Positions 14,659 through 22,333 are shown, numbered from the stretch's first letter. The stretch: DNA of 23,013 nucleotides from an uncultured Candidatus Woesearchaeota archaeon (GCA_903891505.1 CAITEO010000086.1:1-23013); one strand, 5' to 3'. Notes: a model not told the origin generated them from the sequence alone. Translations and numbers: made by a program.

Positions 14659-14730
14659 GACTTAAGAAGAATACGAATTGTTAATATTTTGTTCTGACTA
14701 ACATTCGTAAACTTTTCGAGAAAAGGCGAA

Positions 14731-15426
14731 TTAAAATTTAACTTCTATATGGCCATACAGAGAGTCATCAACGATAGTATTTGCAAAATCAGGATATTTT
14801 TTGGTAATTATATTTTCCATAACTGGAAACTTGCCTGGATAAACATCTATGCAATATTTCTCCTTAGTAGAGTTGCCGAGCGATAAAAAAAGTGATAACT
14901 CCTCTAAGATAAAATTTGTCGCCACTAATTTTTGTTCCTTACTAGTTTTCTGCGCAAATCTTGTTAGTAAATATTTTTCAGTCATTTTGAGAACATCTTT
15001 TTTAAACAAAGTACTGGTGCCGAAAATATGGCGCAATAATAGCACAACTTCATCATAATTTTTAACTAATTTGGTGGCTTCAGTCCACCTTATAATTGTT
15101 AATTTCGAAACATCATTTTTTTCTTGTTGTAATTGTTTTATGACTCTTTTCACAGCAAGAAACATTTCATTCCCCTCAAACATAGCCTTCTGAGTGGCCT
15201 TTATCTCGTCAATATTTTCAAGAGCCATCCAATTATACTTTTTAATTTCATCAACTATAATTATGAGTGTTTTGTCGAAATTATCTAAACAAAATTCAAG
15301 ATATGATTTTATTTTTTCTTTAGAAAACTCCCTGCTACCAACACTTATTCCTAGAATAGCACCATATTCTTTTTGTTTGATTCGCGATATTTTTCCTAGA
15401 CTGAATGAACTAACCACTCTAATCAT
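14731..15426 (-). CDS. Probable tRNA-dependent cyclodipeptide synthase (XYP-like)
   Basis: Cyclodipeptide synthases (CDPS) take two aminoacyl-tRNAs and make a diketopiperazine; their fold is that of a class I aminoacyl-tRNA synthetase catalytic core. From the ATG at 15426 (231 aa): GAILGISVGSREFS (22-35) matches the CDPS nucleophile motif, with Ser28 as the equivalent of AlbC Ser37; TNFILEELSLF (170-180) matches the Tyr178...Glu182 helix, with Glu176 conserved but Phe172 in place of the Tyr; VYP (195-197) gives Tyr196-Pro197, the signature of the XYP subfamily. Spacings 172 to 196 and 176 to 196 equal those of AlbC (24 and 20). GAGG seven bases before the ATG supports the start over the GTG at 15432. 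It is 14 bp after the GTPase gene. No tailoring oxidase or methyltransferase is adjacent. Confidence 0.68.
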   Translation of the reverse strand: MIRVVSSFSLGKISRIKQKEYGAILGISVGSREFSKEKIKSYLEFCLDNFDKTLIIIVDEIKKYNWMALENIDEIKATQKAMFEGNEMFLAVKRVIKQLQQEKNDVSKLTIIRWTEATKLVKNYDEVVLLLRHIFGTSTLFKKDVLKMTEKYLLTRFAQKTSKEQKLVATNFILEELSLFLSLGNSTKEKYCIDVYPGKFPVMENIITKKYPDFANTIVDDSLYGHIEVKF

Positions 15427-15440
15427 TATCACGCCTCAAT

Positions 15441-16637
15441 TTACTTATCGCTAACAATCTCTACAACATCACCATATTTCAACAAGTGCTCTTTGCCAAC
15501 TGTTCGCTTGGTTTTCACATCAATTGCACGTATAAACTTCTCGCCTAAATCTGTGTGAATTTTGAACGCGAAATCGAGCGCTGTACTGCCATCTTTTAAT
15601 AGAAAACAATCTGGAAGTACGCGACCATACTGATCTGTTAATTTGTTTACGCCGCCAGGAAATATTGGTATGTACCTAAGAAGCTTGAATACTGCTTCAT
15701 TAATAACTTCTTGAACACCAGTTCCGTGCTCATTTTTCTTCAAAATATTTTCTTTGATAAAATTAAGTGCCTGAGATTGCTTATCCGTCAACTGACCAAC
15801 AACTGAAAAATCATTGTCCCCAGGAACATACGTAATCATGCTGTGTCTTGTAGCTTCTTTTAGCGCAAGCTCTGATTCTGCGGAGCAGGGAACTATTATT
15901 AGGTTTGGAAACTCTGCAAGCAGCCTCTTATAATTTTCAATTGCGCCTTTAACATCTATTTTGTTCGCCGCAATTATCATTGGCTTCGTTTTTTGCCGAA
16001 GTGATTTTGCGAACAGCATCAAATCATCATTTGACCACGAAGACAATTTTTTCTCCTCAAGACCTAGGTTCTTGAGCAATTGCTTAATCATTTCATCAGT
16101 GCTACCAAGACCTGAAAACTGCTTATTTAATGCTAGTTCAGTCTTCATATTTGTCTGAGAAACTGTTCTTGAAAATTTCTCCCAAGATTTTTTTAAAATT
16201 CCTAAATACCAATAGTCTAGCTCGAGTTCTAGGAATTTTATGTCTTCTGCAGGATCACGCGTTCCAGGAGGAACTATTTCTCCTTTCTCATTTGTGCCTC
16301 CAGAAACATCAATGACGTGTATCAATGCATCTGCTTGATTTAAATCGTTCAAGAACTCAAGGCCCATACCTTTACCTTCATGGGCGCCAGGAACGAGTCC
16401 TGCCACATCAATCATATTCACGGGAACAAAACGCGTATGATTTATACAGTAGCCAACTCTTGGATTACATGTGGTATTGAAAAATTTGTCTGCACAATCT
16501 ATTTTAACAAAGCCTATACCTGAATTTGGCTTGATTGTCGCGAACGGATAGTTCGCTATCTCGACATCAGCTAGGGTGCTAGCTTTGAAAAATGTGCTTT
16601 TTCCAACATTGGCTTTTCCTACTACTCCTATAATCAT
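15441..16637 (-). CDS. OBG/YchF-related GTPase with TGS domain
   Basis: A translation-associated GTPase of the archaeal MJ1332-like group, expected to bind ribosomes. Numbering from the ATG at 16637 (398 aa): G1 GKANVGKST at 7-15, switch region NYPFATIKPN at 29-38, G3 DVAGLVPGAHEGKG near 76-89, G4 NKID near 227-230 (an Asp, so GTP rather than the ATP preference of bacterial YchF), and a C-terminal TGS domain over about the last 75 residues (LPDCFLLKDGSTALDFAFKIHTDLGEKFIRAID... KYGDVVEI). Homologues begin at the same MxIGxVG. A TATA-like element (16667-16658) 25 bp upstream of 16637 agrees. The frame also opens at 16688, adding 17 residues. It leads the minus-strand set GTPase, CDPS, surface protein. 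Confidence 0.9.
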   Translation of the reverse strand: MIIGVVGKANVGKSTFFKASTLADVEIANYPFATIKPNSGIGFVKIDCADKFFNTTCNPRVGYCINHTRFVPVNMIDVAGLVPGAHEGKGMGLEFLNDLNQADALIHVIDVSGGTNEKGEIVPPGTRDPAEDIKFLELELDYWYLGILKKSWEKFSRTVSQTNMKTELALNKQFSGLGSTDEMIKQLLKNLGLEEKKLSSWSNDDLMLFAKSLRQKTKPMIIAANKIDVKGAIENYKRLLAEFPNLIIVPCSAESELALKEATRHSMITYVPGDNDFSVVGQLTDKQSQALNFIKENILKKNEHGTGVQEVINEAVFKLLRYIPIFPGGVNKLTDQYGRVLPDCFLLKDGSTALDFAFKIHTDLGEKFIRAIDVKTKRTVGKEHLLKYGDVVEIVSDK

Positions 16638-16783
16638 GAGTTTGAGAGCGCTCGTTTTTTTAAAAAGTTTGTCAAAGATAGGCATCATTAATAGAAAATC
16701 TGTACAAACATCACAGAAACTTCGAAGGAATTTTACTAAAAATTTACAAAAATTATTTAAACAAAAGTCTTTAAGAATGAAAT

Positions 16784-16809
16784 AGTATAGATAAAAACAG
16801 TATAGATAA
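16784..16809 (+). promoter_or_regulatory. Direct repeat upstream of the DoxX-like gene
   Basis: AGTATAGATAA occurs at 16784-16794 and 16799-16809, a 15-bp period. It lies between a palindromic TATA-like TTATTTAAAC (16753-16762) and the SD at 16825-16830, so it could be a regulator site or part of the core promoter. Only two copies are seen and the sequence is AT-rich. Confidence 0.3.
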
Positions 16810-16836
16810 TTATAAACTTAAGATGGGGGAAATGAA

Positions 16837-17313
16837 ATGGCTAAGAAAAACACAATGAAAGTTGCTAAAGCAACCACTTTGAAAATGGAGAAGCCTGCTT
16901 GTTGCAACACTGATTGCAGCAAAAAATGGAATCTTGTTCCATTAAGATTTGCACTAGGACTTATGTTTCTTGCAGCAGGATTACCAAAATTATTTTCATT
17001 AATAAGTGGAGGAAACCAAATACCAATGTTCTTTTCAGGACTAGGAATACCTGCAGCGGGCTTTTTTGCTTGGGTAGTTGCAATCGTTGAAGTGGTCGGC
17101 GGAATATTCTTATTGCTTGGATTCCTAACTTGGTGGATAGGCCTTGTGCTTGGAATAGTAATGCTAGTTGCTATGATTACTACGACGTTCAAACCACTAA
17201 ACTGGCTAAGTCTAATGATGCACTTAGTTTTCATTACAGCACTACTTGCTATAATGCATGGTAGTAGATACTTCAGCATAAATTCATGCTGTGGATGCTG
17301 TAAAAAAAAGTGA
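16837..17313 (+). CDS. DoxX-like membrane protein with cysteine clusters at both ends
   Basis: 158 residues, four transmembrane helices of the DoxX type: PLRFALGLMFLAAGLPKLF (35-53) with the typical Arg and the AxGxxKLF ending, 74-96, 99-118 and 125-142. DoxX proteins are poorly defined, linked to respiratory or thiosulfate/sulfur and thiol redox chemistry at the membrane. This one has CCNTDC at 22-27 before the first helix and CCGCC at 151-155 after the last. In a DoxX layout with an even number of helices both ends face the same side, so the seven cysteines could meet and bind metal or form disulfides. The start is supported by GGGGGA six bases before the ATG. Monocistronic, ending in a T-rich terminator. 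Confidence 0.75.
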   Translation: MAKKNTMKVAKATTLKMEKPACCNTDCSKKWNLVPLRFALGLMFLAAGLPKLFSLISGGNQIPMFFSGLGIPAAGFFAWVVAIVEVVGGIFLLLGFLTWWIGLVLGIVMLVAMITTTFKPLNWLSLMMHLVFITALLAIMHGSRYFSINSCCGCCKKK

Positions 17314-17337
17314 AGAATAGACTAAAAATAGCTCGTT

Positions 17338-17380
17338 ATTTTTTTATTCTTTATTTTTTAGTTTTTAGTTTTCTTCATAA
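17338..17380 (+). terminator. T-rich terminator region
   Basis: Several runs of five to eight T (17339-17345, 17353-17359, 17363-17367) follow the DoxX-like gene, the stemless archaeal signal for transcription stop. The rest of this gap to 17464 shows no further feature. Confidence 0.45.
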
Positions 17381-17464
17381 GTTTATTTTTCTGTCGTATT
17401 TAATCTTTAGTTGATCTTTTTTTGCTCTCTTAAGAAAGAAAACTATCTTAAATTTATCACAATC

Positions 17465-17472
17465 TTTATATC
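17465..17472 (+). promoter_or_regulatory. TATA box of rfcL
   Basis: TTTATATC centred about 25 bp before the ATG at 17494, predicting a leaderless mRNA. Confidence 0.45.
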
Positions 17473-17493
17473 ATAAATAACTTTTCTCTTTAT

Positions 17494-18705
17494 ATGTCTG
17501 ATATATGGATAAGAAAATACGTGCCACAAAAGGCATCTGATCTTGTTGGAGAGAGACTCAAAATAGATGCAATCAGAAAATATATTGAAGGATTCAAGAA
17601 AGGCCAAAAACCACTCTTTCTTTATGGTGGTGTTGGCAATGGCAAAACAAGTGCAATTTATGCAATCGCGAATGATTTAGACTTGGAATTAATGGAGATA
17701 AATGCATCAGATACGAGAAATGCAGATGCAGTCACAACACTTCTAACAGGCGTTCTTAATCAAGGCTCTTTATTTGGAACCAAAAAATTAATCTTAGTTG
17801 ATGAAGTTGATGGTCTCTCAGGAATGAAAGATAGAGGAGGATTATCTGCACTCCTAAAACTCGTTCCAAACAGCAGATATCCCATAGTTCTAATAGCCCA
17901 TGATGCGTATGATGATAAATTAAAAGAGCTAAGAAAAGAATCAGAGCTTATAGAGTTCTCACAACTTACACACGAAGATATTCTAGGATTGCTAAAACGT
18001 ATTTGTGAGAGTGAAAAAATAAAATTTGAAGAAGACGCGCTTAGCCAGCTCGCGAGAATATGCGGCGGGGACGCAAGGGCGGCAATCAACGATTTACAAA
18101 CAATATCTGCATTAGGCGGAAAACTAACACTTAGTATGGTGAATGATCTTGGAGAGAGGCATACAACCAAAAAAATAGAAGATTCCCTGAAACGAGTCTT
18201 CAAGACTACCGACCCAGATGTCGCACTGGGCGCGTTTGATGATATAAATGAAGATATAGATAAAGTTTTTTTATGGGTAGAGGAAAATATTCCAAAAGAA
18301 TACTTGAAACCTGAACATTTGGCGAATGCATTCGAGAATCTTTCCCTCGCAGACGTTTTCTATGGACGTATTAGACGATGGCAATACTATAGATTCTACG
18401 TCTATTGCTACAACTTAATGTCTGCAGGAATCGCGCTTTCAAAGGATAAAAAATATCCAACAAATATTGCATACAAACCGACATCGAGATTGCTTAAAAT
18501 ATGGATTTACAACAATGCGAATGCAAAGAAGAAATCCATCTCGCAGAAGATTGCGACAGCGACGCACACGTCTGCAAAACGCGCGTACCGTGACTCTGTC
18601 CCTTACTTGCAATTCTTATTCAAGCACGACAAAAAGATGTCTCAAGCAATAGCTGACTGTGCAAAGTTATCTGACGAAGAAGTTACTTGGCTTAGGACGA
18701 AGTGA
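17494..18705 (+). CDS. rfcL: Replication factor C large subunit (clamp loader)
   Basis: AAA+ ATPase that, with four small RFC subunits, opens and loads the PCNA clamp at primer ends. Residues 1-16 WIRKYVPQKASDLVG box; Walker A GGVGNGKT at 45-52; Walker B LVDEVDG at 101-107 (DEVD rather than the DEAD of the small subunit, marking RFC-L); sensor region VLIAHDAYDDKLKELR near 132-147; GGDARAAINDLQ at about 190-201 for sensor 2; then the collar domain. At 403 residues it is shorter than typical archaeal RFC-L (close to 500) and ends at TWLRTK without a recognisable PCNA-interacting PIP box, so the C-terminal tail seems reduced. Confidence 0.93.
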   Translation: MSDIWIRKYVPQKASDLVGERLKIDAIRKYIEGFKKGQKPLFLYGGVGNGKTSAIYAIANDLDLELMEINASDTRNADAVTTLLTGVLNQGSLFGTKKLILVDEVDGLSGMKDRGGLSALLKLVPNSRYPIVLIAHDAYDDKLKELRKESELIEFSQLTHEDILGLLKRICESEKIKFEEDALSQLARICGGDARAAINDLQTISALGGKLTLSMVNDLGERHTTKKIEDSLKRVFKTTDPDVALGAFDDINEDIDKVFLWVEENIPKEYLKPEHLANAFENLSLADVFYGRIRRWQYYRFYVYCYNLMSAGIALSKDKKYPTNIAYKPTSRLLKIWIYNNANAKKKSISQKIATATHTSAKRAYRDSVPYLQFLFKHDKKMSQAIADCAKLSDEEVTWLRTK

Positions 18706-18800
18706 TGTTCGTCAAAGAGCTACAAGAATCAGCGCTTACTTAAACTATAAAGTTTATTTTCTCTATATTGATTTTCTCTACAAGTCCGTCCTTACAAAAC

Positions 18801-18808
18801 TATTTAAA
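18801..18808 (+). promoter_or_regulatory. TATA box of the membrane protein gene at 18831
   Basis: TATTTAAA centred about 26 bp before the ATG at 18831, again a leaderless arrangement. No SD precedes this ATG. Confidence 0.5.
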
Positions 18809-18830
18809 GTTCCTAAGTTAAGGCTTTACT

Positions 18831-19586
18831 ATGGGTTGGGATAACTTCATAGATGAGAATCATAATCATGTAATAAATGCAAAACAGTTAATTATAACGC
18901 TTACAATTCTAGTCATATTTACTGTTTTGTTCCTAATTTATCAAAATCAAATATCGCTTGAAATTGGAATATTAATATCAATAATAACTTTTGTTTATGG
19001 ATTCTTTTTGAACTCTATTTTTGCATTTGTACACGGAAAATTCGTAGATTTTAGAACAAACATGGCAAAACTAAGTGGTGATATTCAGGCATTCTACAAC
19101 ATGGTTTGTCTTGCAGAGCAACCAAAGTTCAAAGAAGTGGTAAAACGAGAATTGATTGATTTTGTAAAATCATTCCAACGACTTCACCCTATAGAATACC
19201 AAAAACATCAAGTCTACATAGACAAACTATTTGCTGCAATGTCAACATATAAGATAAAGAACAAAAAGCAAGAAATACTCTATACTCGCATGATAAATAC
19301 ACTAAATAACATATCAGTTGATAGAGAAAAAGCTGAAATATTAGGTGATAGGTATCTTGTTGGAGAAATAAAACTGATATTTATCGCACTAACTGCACTA
19401 GTTGGACTAACAATATTATTGCTGAGCGTACACTCAATATATTTCCTGTTGCTTGCAATAGTGCTCGAATTATCTCTTGTCTTCCTTGCATTCTTAATAT
19501 TTAACCTTGATAGGATACGATACGGAAAGGTCAAGATACGACGCAGCAACCTAATACATCTTCTCGACTTAATAGAGAAAGAATAA
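18831..19586 (+). CDS. Membrane protein, possibly bestrophin-like (DUF4239-type)
   Basis: 251 residues with two pairs of transmembrane helices: about 21-41 and 46-70 near the N-terminus, and about 186-206 and 211-233 near the C-terminus. A soluble helical region lies between, beginning DFRTNMAKLSGDIQAFYNM and rich in Lys/Glu. The spacing of hairpin, long helical middle, hairpin resembles bestrophin-like DUF4239 proteins, but this is a topology match only and I do not claim the family. The basic C-terminus (RIRYGKVKIRRSN) suggests it is inside. Leaderless start from the TATA box at 18801. Convergent with the cyclophilin gene; the gap of 65 bp is purine-rich and low in complexity. Confidence 0.6.
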   Translation: MGWDNFIDENHNHVINAKQLIITLTILVIFTVLFLIYQNQISLEIGILISIITFVYGFFLNSIFAFVHGKFVDFRTNMAKLSGDIQAFYNMVCLAEQPKFKEVVKRELIDFVKSFQRLHPIEYQKHQVYIDKLFAAMSTYKIKNKKQEILYTRMINTLNNISVDREKAEILGDRYLVGEIKLIFIALTALVGLTILLLSVHSIYFLLLAIVLELSLVFLAFLIFNLDRIRYGKVKIRRSNLIHLLDLIEKE

Positions 19587-19651
19587 AGAAAAAAGAAAGA
19601 AAGAAAAACTAAAATATAAAAAAACTAAAATTTGAATTCTATTAAAGTCAG

Positions 19652-20263
19652 TTACTTTTTCAAGTAAACCTTTGTTATCATAACATCATCAATTGGCCAA
19701 TCCTGATTGAAACCCTTGGTTGATGTTTTTACTTTCTCAATCGCATCGACAACATCCATTCCAGATACAACTTTTCCAAAGACTGCGTAACCATCATTTC
19801 CTGGTGCATAGTCTAGGAAACTATTGTTCTTTGTGTTGATAAAAAACTGTGCAGTAGCACTATTCGGAACATTTGTTCTCGCCATAGCGATTGTGCCACG
19901 CAAATTTTTCAGAGTATTATTCGACTCTAATTTTATAGGTGCATTAGTTGCTTTCTGTTTTCCGTCGGGTGTGAATCCGCCGCCTTGAATCATAAAATTA
20001 GGTATTACTCTGTGGAATATTGTCCCGTCGAAAAAACTTTCATTAACATATTTAAGAAAGTTCTCTGTTGTTATTGGTGCTTTGTTAGAATCTAGTTCTA
20101 CCTCTATATTTCCCTTGCTTGTCTCGAGAACAACTATTGGATTTTTCATTGTTTCAACTCCACTATTACTTGTAATATTATTTGAACATCCTGAAATAAA
20201 AATAACTGAAATAAATATTAAAAAAATTAGTAAACTTGCATTTTGAATTTTTATTCTTTTCAA
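19652..20263 (-). CDS. Cyclophilin-type peptidyl-prolyl isomerase lipoprotein
   Basis: Extracytoplasmic prolyl cis-trans isomerase. Residues 1-25 are a lipoprotein signal with lipobox ISGC (Cys26 the anchor), then a short Asn/Ser linker. The cyclophilin domain covers about 42-200: FHRVIPNFMIQGG (83-95) with the catalytic Arg85 and Gln93, MAR at 127-129, SATAQFFIN at 135-143 (usually SASSQFFI), and FGKVVSGMDVVDAI. It starts with TTG; GGAGG seven bases before it is the strongest SD in the window and no ATG lies nearby in frame. It is the second secreted prolyl isomerase here, besides the parvulin-type one. Confidence 0.93.
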   Translation of the reverse strand: MKRIKIQNASLLIFLIFISVIFISGCSNNITSNSGVETMKNPIVVLETSKGNIEVELDSNKAPITTENFLKYVNESFFDGTIFHRVIPNFMIQGGGFTPDGKQKATNAPIKLESNNTLKNLRGTIAMARTNVPNSATAQFFINTKNNSFLDYAPGNDGYAVFGKVVSGMDVVDAIEKVKTSTKGFNQDWPIDDVMITKVYLKK

Positions 20264-20357
20264 TTCTCACCCTCCAAACAAAGAAATTAACCTTCTGTTT
20301 AAATAATTATTTTTTTATTTGAATCAGAATATATTTTTCCTCAACAAAAACGAAATA

Positions 20358-20365
20358 TTTATATA
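20358..20365 (+). promoter_or_regulatory. TATA box of the small membrane-anchored protein gene
   Basis: TTTATATA centred about 30 bp before the ATG at 20392. AGGAG at 20372-20376 lies upstream of the predicted transcription start, so it is probably not a ribosome site. Confidence 0.45.
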
Positions 20366-20391
20366 CTACTTAGGAGTAACTACTAATTAAG

Positions 20392-20724
20392 ATGGAAAAT
20401 AAATCTTTATCAAGAGGAATAATTGCAACAGCTCTTGTAGTTGGAAGTTTGTGCACATATGTAGGAATCAAAGCAGGACAAAGTATTCAAAGAAAAGAAG
20501 ATGTTGATAAAATAAAAGATGTAATAGAATACTTCCAAGACAAAATGCGACCAAATGAAAATCCTGGAAGAACAGGCACTGAACAAAGAGAATTCATGCA
20601 GTTCAACGACGGACTAAGAGCAGGAATAAATGCTATAAACGACTCAAACACTTGTTATTTTCTAAAGAATCTAGAACACAAATTAGTAGAACAAGCTGCA
20701 TACGAATCAAAAAATAAACATTAG
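20392..20724 (+). CDS. Small membrane-anchored protein, unknown function
   Basis: 110 residues. About residues 8-27 form one hydrophobic segment (GIIATALVVGSLCTYVGIKAG), which can act as a signal anchor. The rest is charged and mainly helical: a Lys/Asp-rich stretch at 34-51, then a Pro/Asn/Arg-rich turn PNENPGRTGTEQREF, then a helix to the end. Two cysteines (21 and about 88). No family recognised. Convergent with the TraB gene, 28 bp between stops. Confidence 0.5.
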   Translation: MENKSLSRGIIATALVVGSLCTYVGIKAGQSIQRKEDVDKIKDVIEYFQDKMRPNENPGRTGTEQREFMQFNDGLRAGINAINDSNTCYFLKNLEHKLVEQAAYESKNKH

Positions 20725-20752
20725 CAGAACAAATATTTTTCGCTTAATTATC

Positions 20753-21445
20753 TCAATAAACATTAGATTCCATTAGAGATTTTAAATACTTCTGCATACC
20801 CTCAACATGGCCAGCCCCGACAATCGCCATTACTCGTTTATCAGGATTTTCTTTCATCAAATGGTATATCTTTCTCGACATGAACCTGTTCCTATCGTCG
20901 AGCAAAACCCTGTAGAATCCAGGATATCTATCTTTCATTAGCAACATTACATTTAGAATTACTTCATCATCAGGTATCTTGTTTATATCTATTTTCATAC
21001 CCATCTTCAATTTCTTCGAGAATGGCGCCCTGAATATATCCAGAAATATTTTCATTTTTTCTGAGAACTTTACTTTCTTGCTCATATTTCTAAGAGTTAT
21101 GGATGCATCCTGATCTATTAGCTCGAGTGATAGATTATTGTTCTTTGCAAGAATTGCGCCTAGCAACATATCTTCACCTGGATTCATTCCTGTAATGTTG
21201 CCCATCTTCTTTTGAAGTGCATGACCTATAACAGCAAAAAGAAAACCTGTAATTCCGAGTTGTCTTATCGACGGCAAACCACCTTTCTTTTTTTCTGGAT
21301 TTGAAAGTGCATGAAATCGGTTGTTGTCTAGTTCTATGCAGATTATGTTTGGCTTGAATTCTATGAACACTTCTTTTATTTGCTCCTTTGATTCTTTAGA
21401 AACATGACTCGTGCCTATAATTCTTACTCTGTTTTCATTTATCAT
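20753..21445 (-). CDS. TraB/PrgY-family protein, short form without membrane domain
   Basis: The TraB family (with TIKI and EreA-like relatives) has a metal-dependent hydrolase-like fold; in enterococci TraB shuts down pheromone, and archaeal members have unknown roles. Seen in 230 residues: GTSHVS at 11-16, ELDNNR at 38-43, the middle GEDMLLGAILAKNNNLSLELIDQD, a DDRNRFM stretch near 183-189, and GAGHVEG at 210-216. The two conserved His (14 and 213), Glu38 and the Arg are the likely metal/catalytic residues. Many archaeal homologues are close to 400 residues with a C-terminal multi-helix membrane domain, absent here, so this looks like a soluble form. TATA box CTATAAAA (21476-21469) 27 bp upstream supports a leaderless start. 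Confidence 0.88.
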   Translation of the reverse strand: MINENRVRIIGTSHVSKESKEQIKEVFIEFKPNIICIELDNNRFHALSNPEKKKGGLPSIRQLGITGFLFAVIGHALQKKMGNITGMNPGEDMLLGAILAKNNNLSLELIDQDASITLRNMSKKVKFSEKMKIFLDIFRAPFSKKLKMGMKIDINKIPDDEVILNVMLLMKDRYPGFYRVLLDDRNRFMSRKIYHLMKENPDKRVMAIVGAGHVEGMQKYLKSLMESNVY

Positions 21446-21506
21446 AAAGATAAGAAAACTAGTCCATCTTTTATAGTTTGTTTATATTAATGCTACTTGA
21501 CTACGT

Positions 21507-22271
21507 TCAAATCATTCCATGAAGTAAAATCAGATCTTCTGTGTTGACCTTTTTTTTATCAATCACTTCTTGTGTAAGAACTCGTTCGTTCAAGAATCTT
21601 GCTGCTTTCATGTACGCTACATTCTCAGAATTTGAATTTAACCTCAGTAGTTTATCAATATTGTCGCTAAAGAAATAAGAATTTTCATACTGTTGCTTGA
21701 AGACATTTGCTATCTCCTCGAGATCAGTTTTTGCTCTATTAATGAGTTCCCATTTGCCAAAGTAAGTTTTAGCTTCAGCCTCTCGCAGTACATCCCTTAT
21801 AATGATACGATTTCTTTCTATAGCTTGATTACCATCCAACTTCGGCATAGAATCTTGACCACAATAGTCCACTAAATGATTAAGACAAGCATCTGAAACA
21901 GCAAGAACCTCTAAAGCAACCGCTTCCTTTGAAAGAACTTTCTTGCTTGTTTTTGGTAAAACATGCCAATCACTGAGTGCAGAAACGTGTTTTTTTAGAT
22001 CTATTACATACTTGTTAACAGCCATAGTTGATGCACCAAGAAGAACTGGCACTACTGAAAAAATATTCAATCGTGCCATGCGAAAATCATAATCGCACGT
22101 ACTTTCTGTTTGAACACCATACCAAGTTCTAACTCCTTCATTAAAGTAATCTTTGAATTTTGCTTCATCTGAATTAAAATCATTAGAACCAAACCAAATT
22201 ATTGGTATGTCTTCTCGTTCACTGCTTTTCTCTAAAAATGACTTGTCATTCTCTAAAACTGATTGTTTCAT
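21507..22271 (-). CDS. Protein of unknown function, mostly helical
   Basis: 254 residues from the ATG at 22271, which has GAGGA about six bases upstream. The frame also allows a TTG at 22286, five residues longer, but that would put the SD inside the coding part. Features: an N-terminal polar segment with IPIIWFGSNDFNSDEAKFKDYFNEG, one moderately hydrophobic stretch (NIFSVVPVLLGASTMAVNKYVI, about 69-90) that may be buried or membrane-linked, then long charged helices. Three cysteines. No signal peptide, domain or family is recognised. Confidence 0.55.
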   Translation of the reverse strand: MKQSVLENDKSFLEKSSEREDIPIIWFGSNDFNSDEAKFKDYFNEGVRTWYGVQTESTCDYDFRMARLNIFSVVPVLLGASTMAVNKYVIDLKKHVSALSDWHVLPKTSKKVLSKEAVALEVLAVSDACLNHLVDYCGQDSMPKLDGNQAIERNRIIIRDVLREAEAKTYFGKWELINRAKTDLEEIANVFKQQYENSYFFSDNIDKLLRLNSNSENVAYMKAARFLNERVLTQEVIDKKKVNTEDLILLHGMI

Positions 22272-22333
22272 AATGTTCCTCGTCAATCATCTGTTGATAT
22301 CTGCACTAAAATAAGTTAAAATAAATTGTGTAT

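Noticed and set aside
18690..18715. CTTAGGACGAAGTGATGTTCG at the end of rfcL resembles hairpin 2 of the tandem array after endA.
   Set aside because: Only about 13 bases match, the outer stem is missing and it codes for the end of RFC-L.
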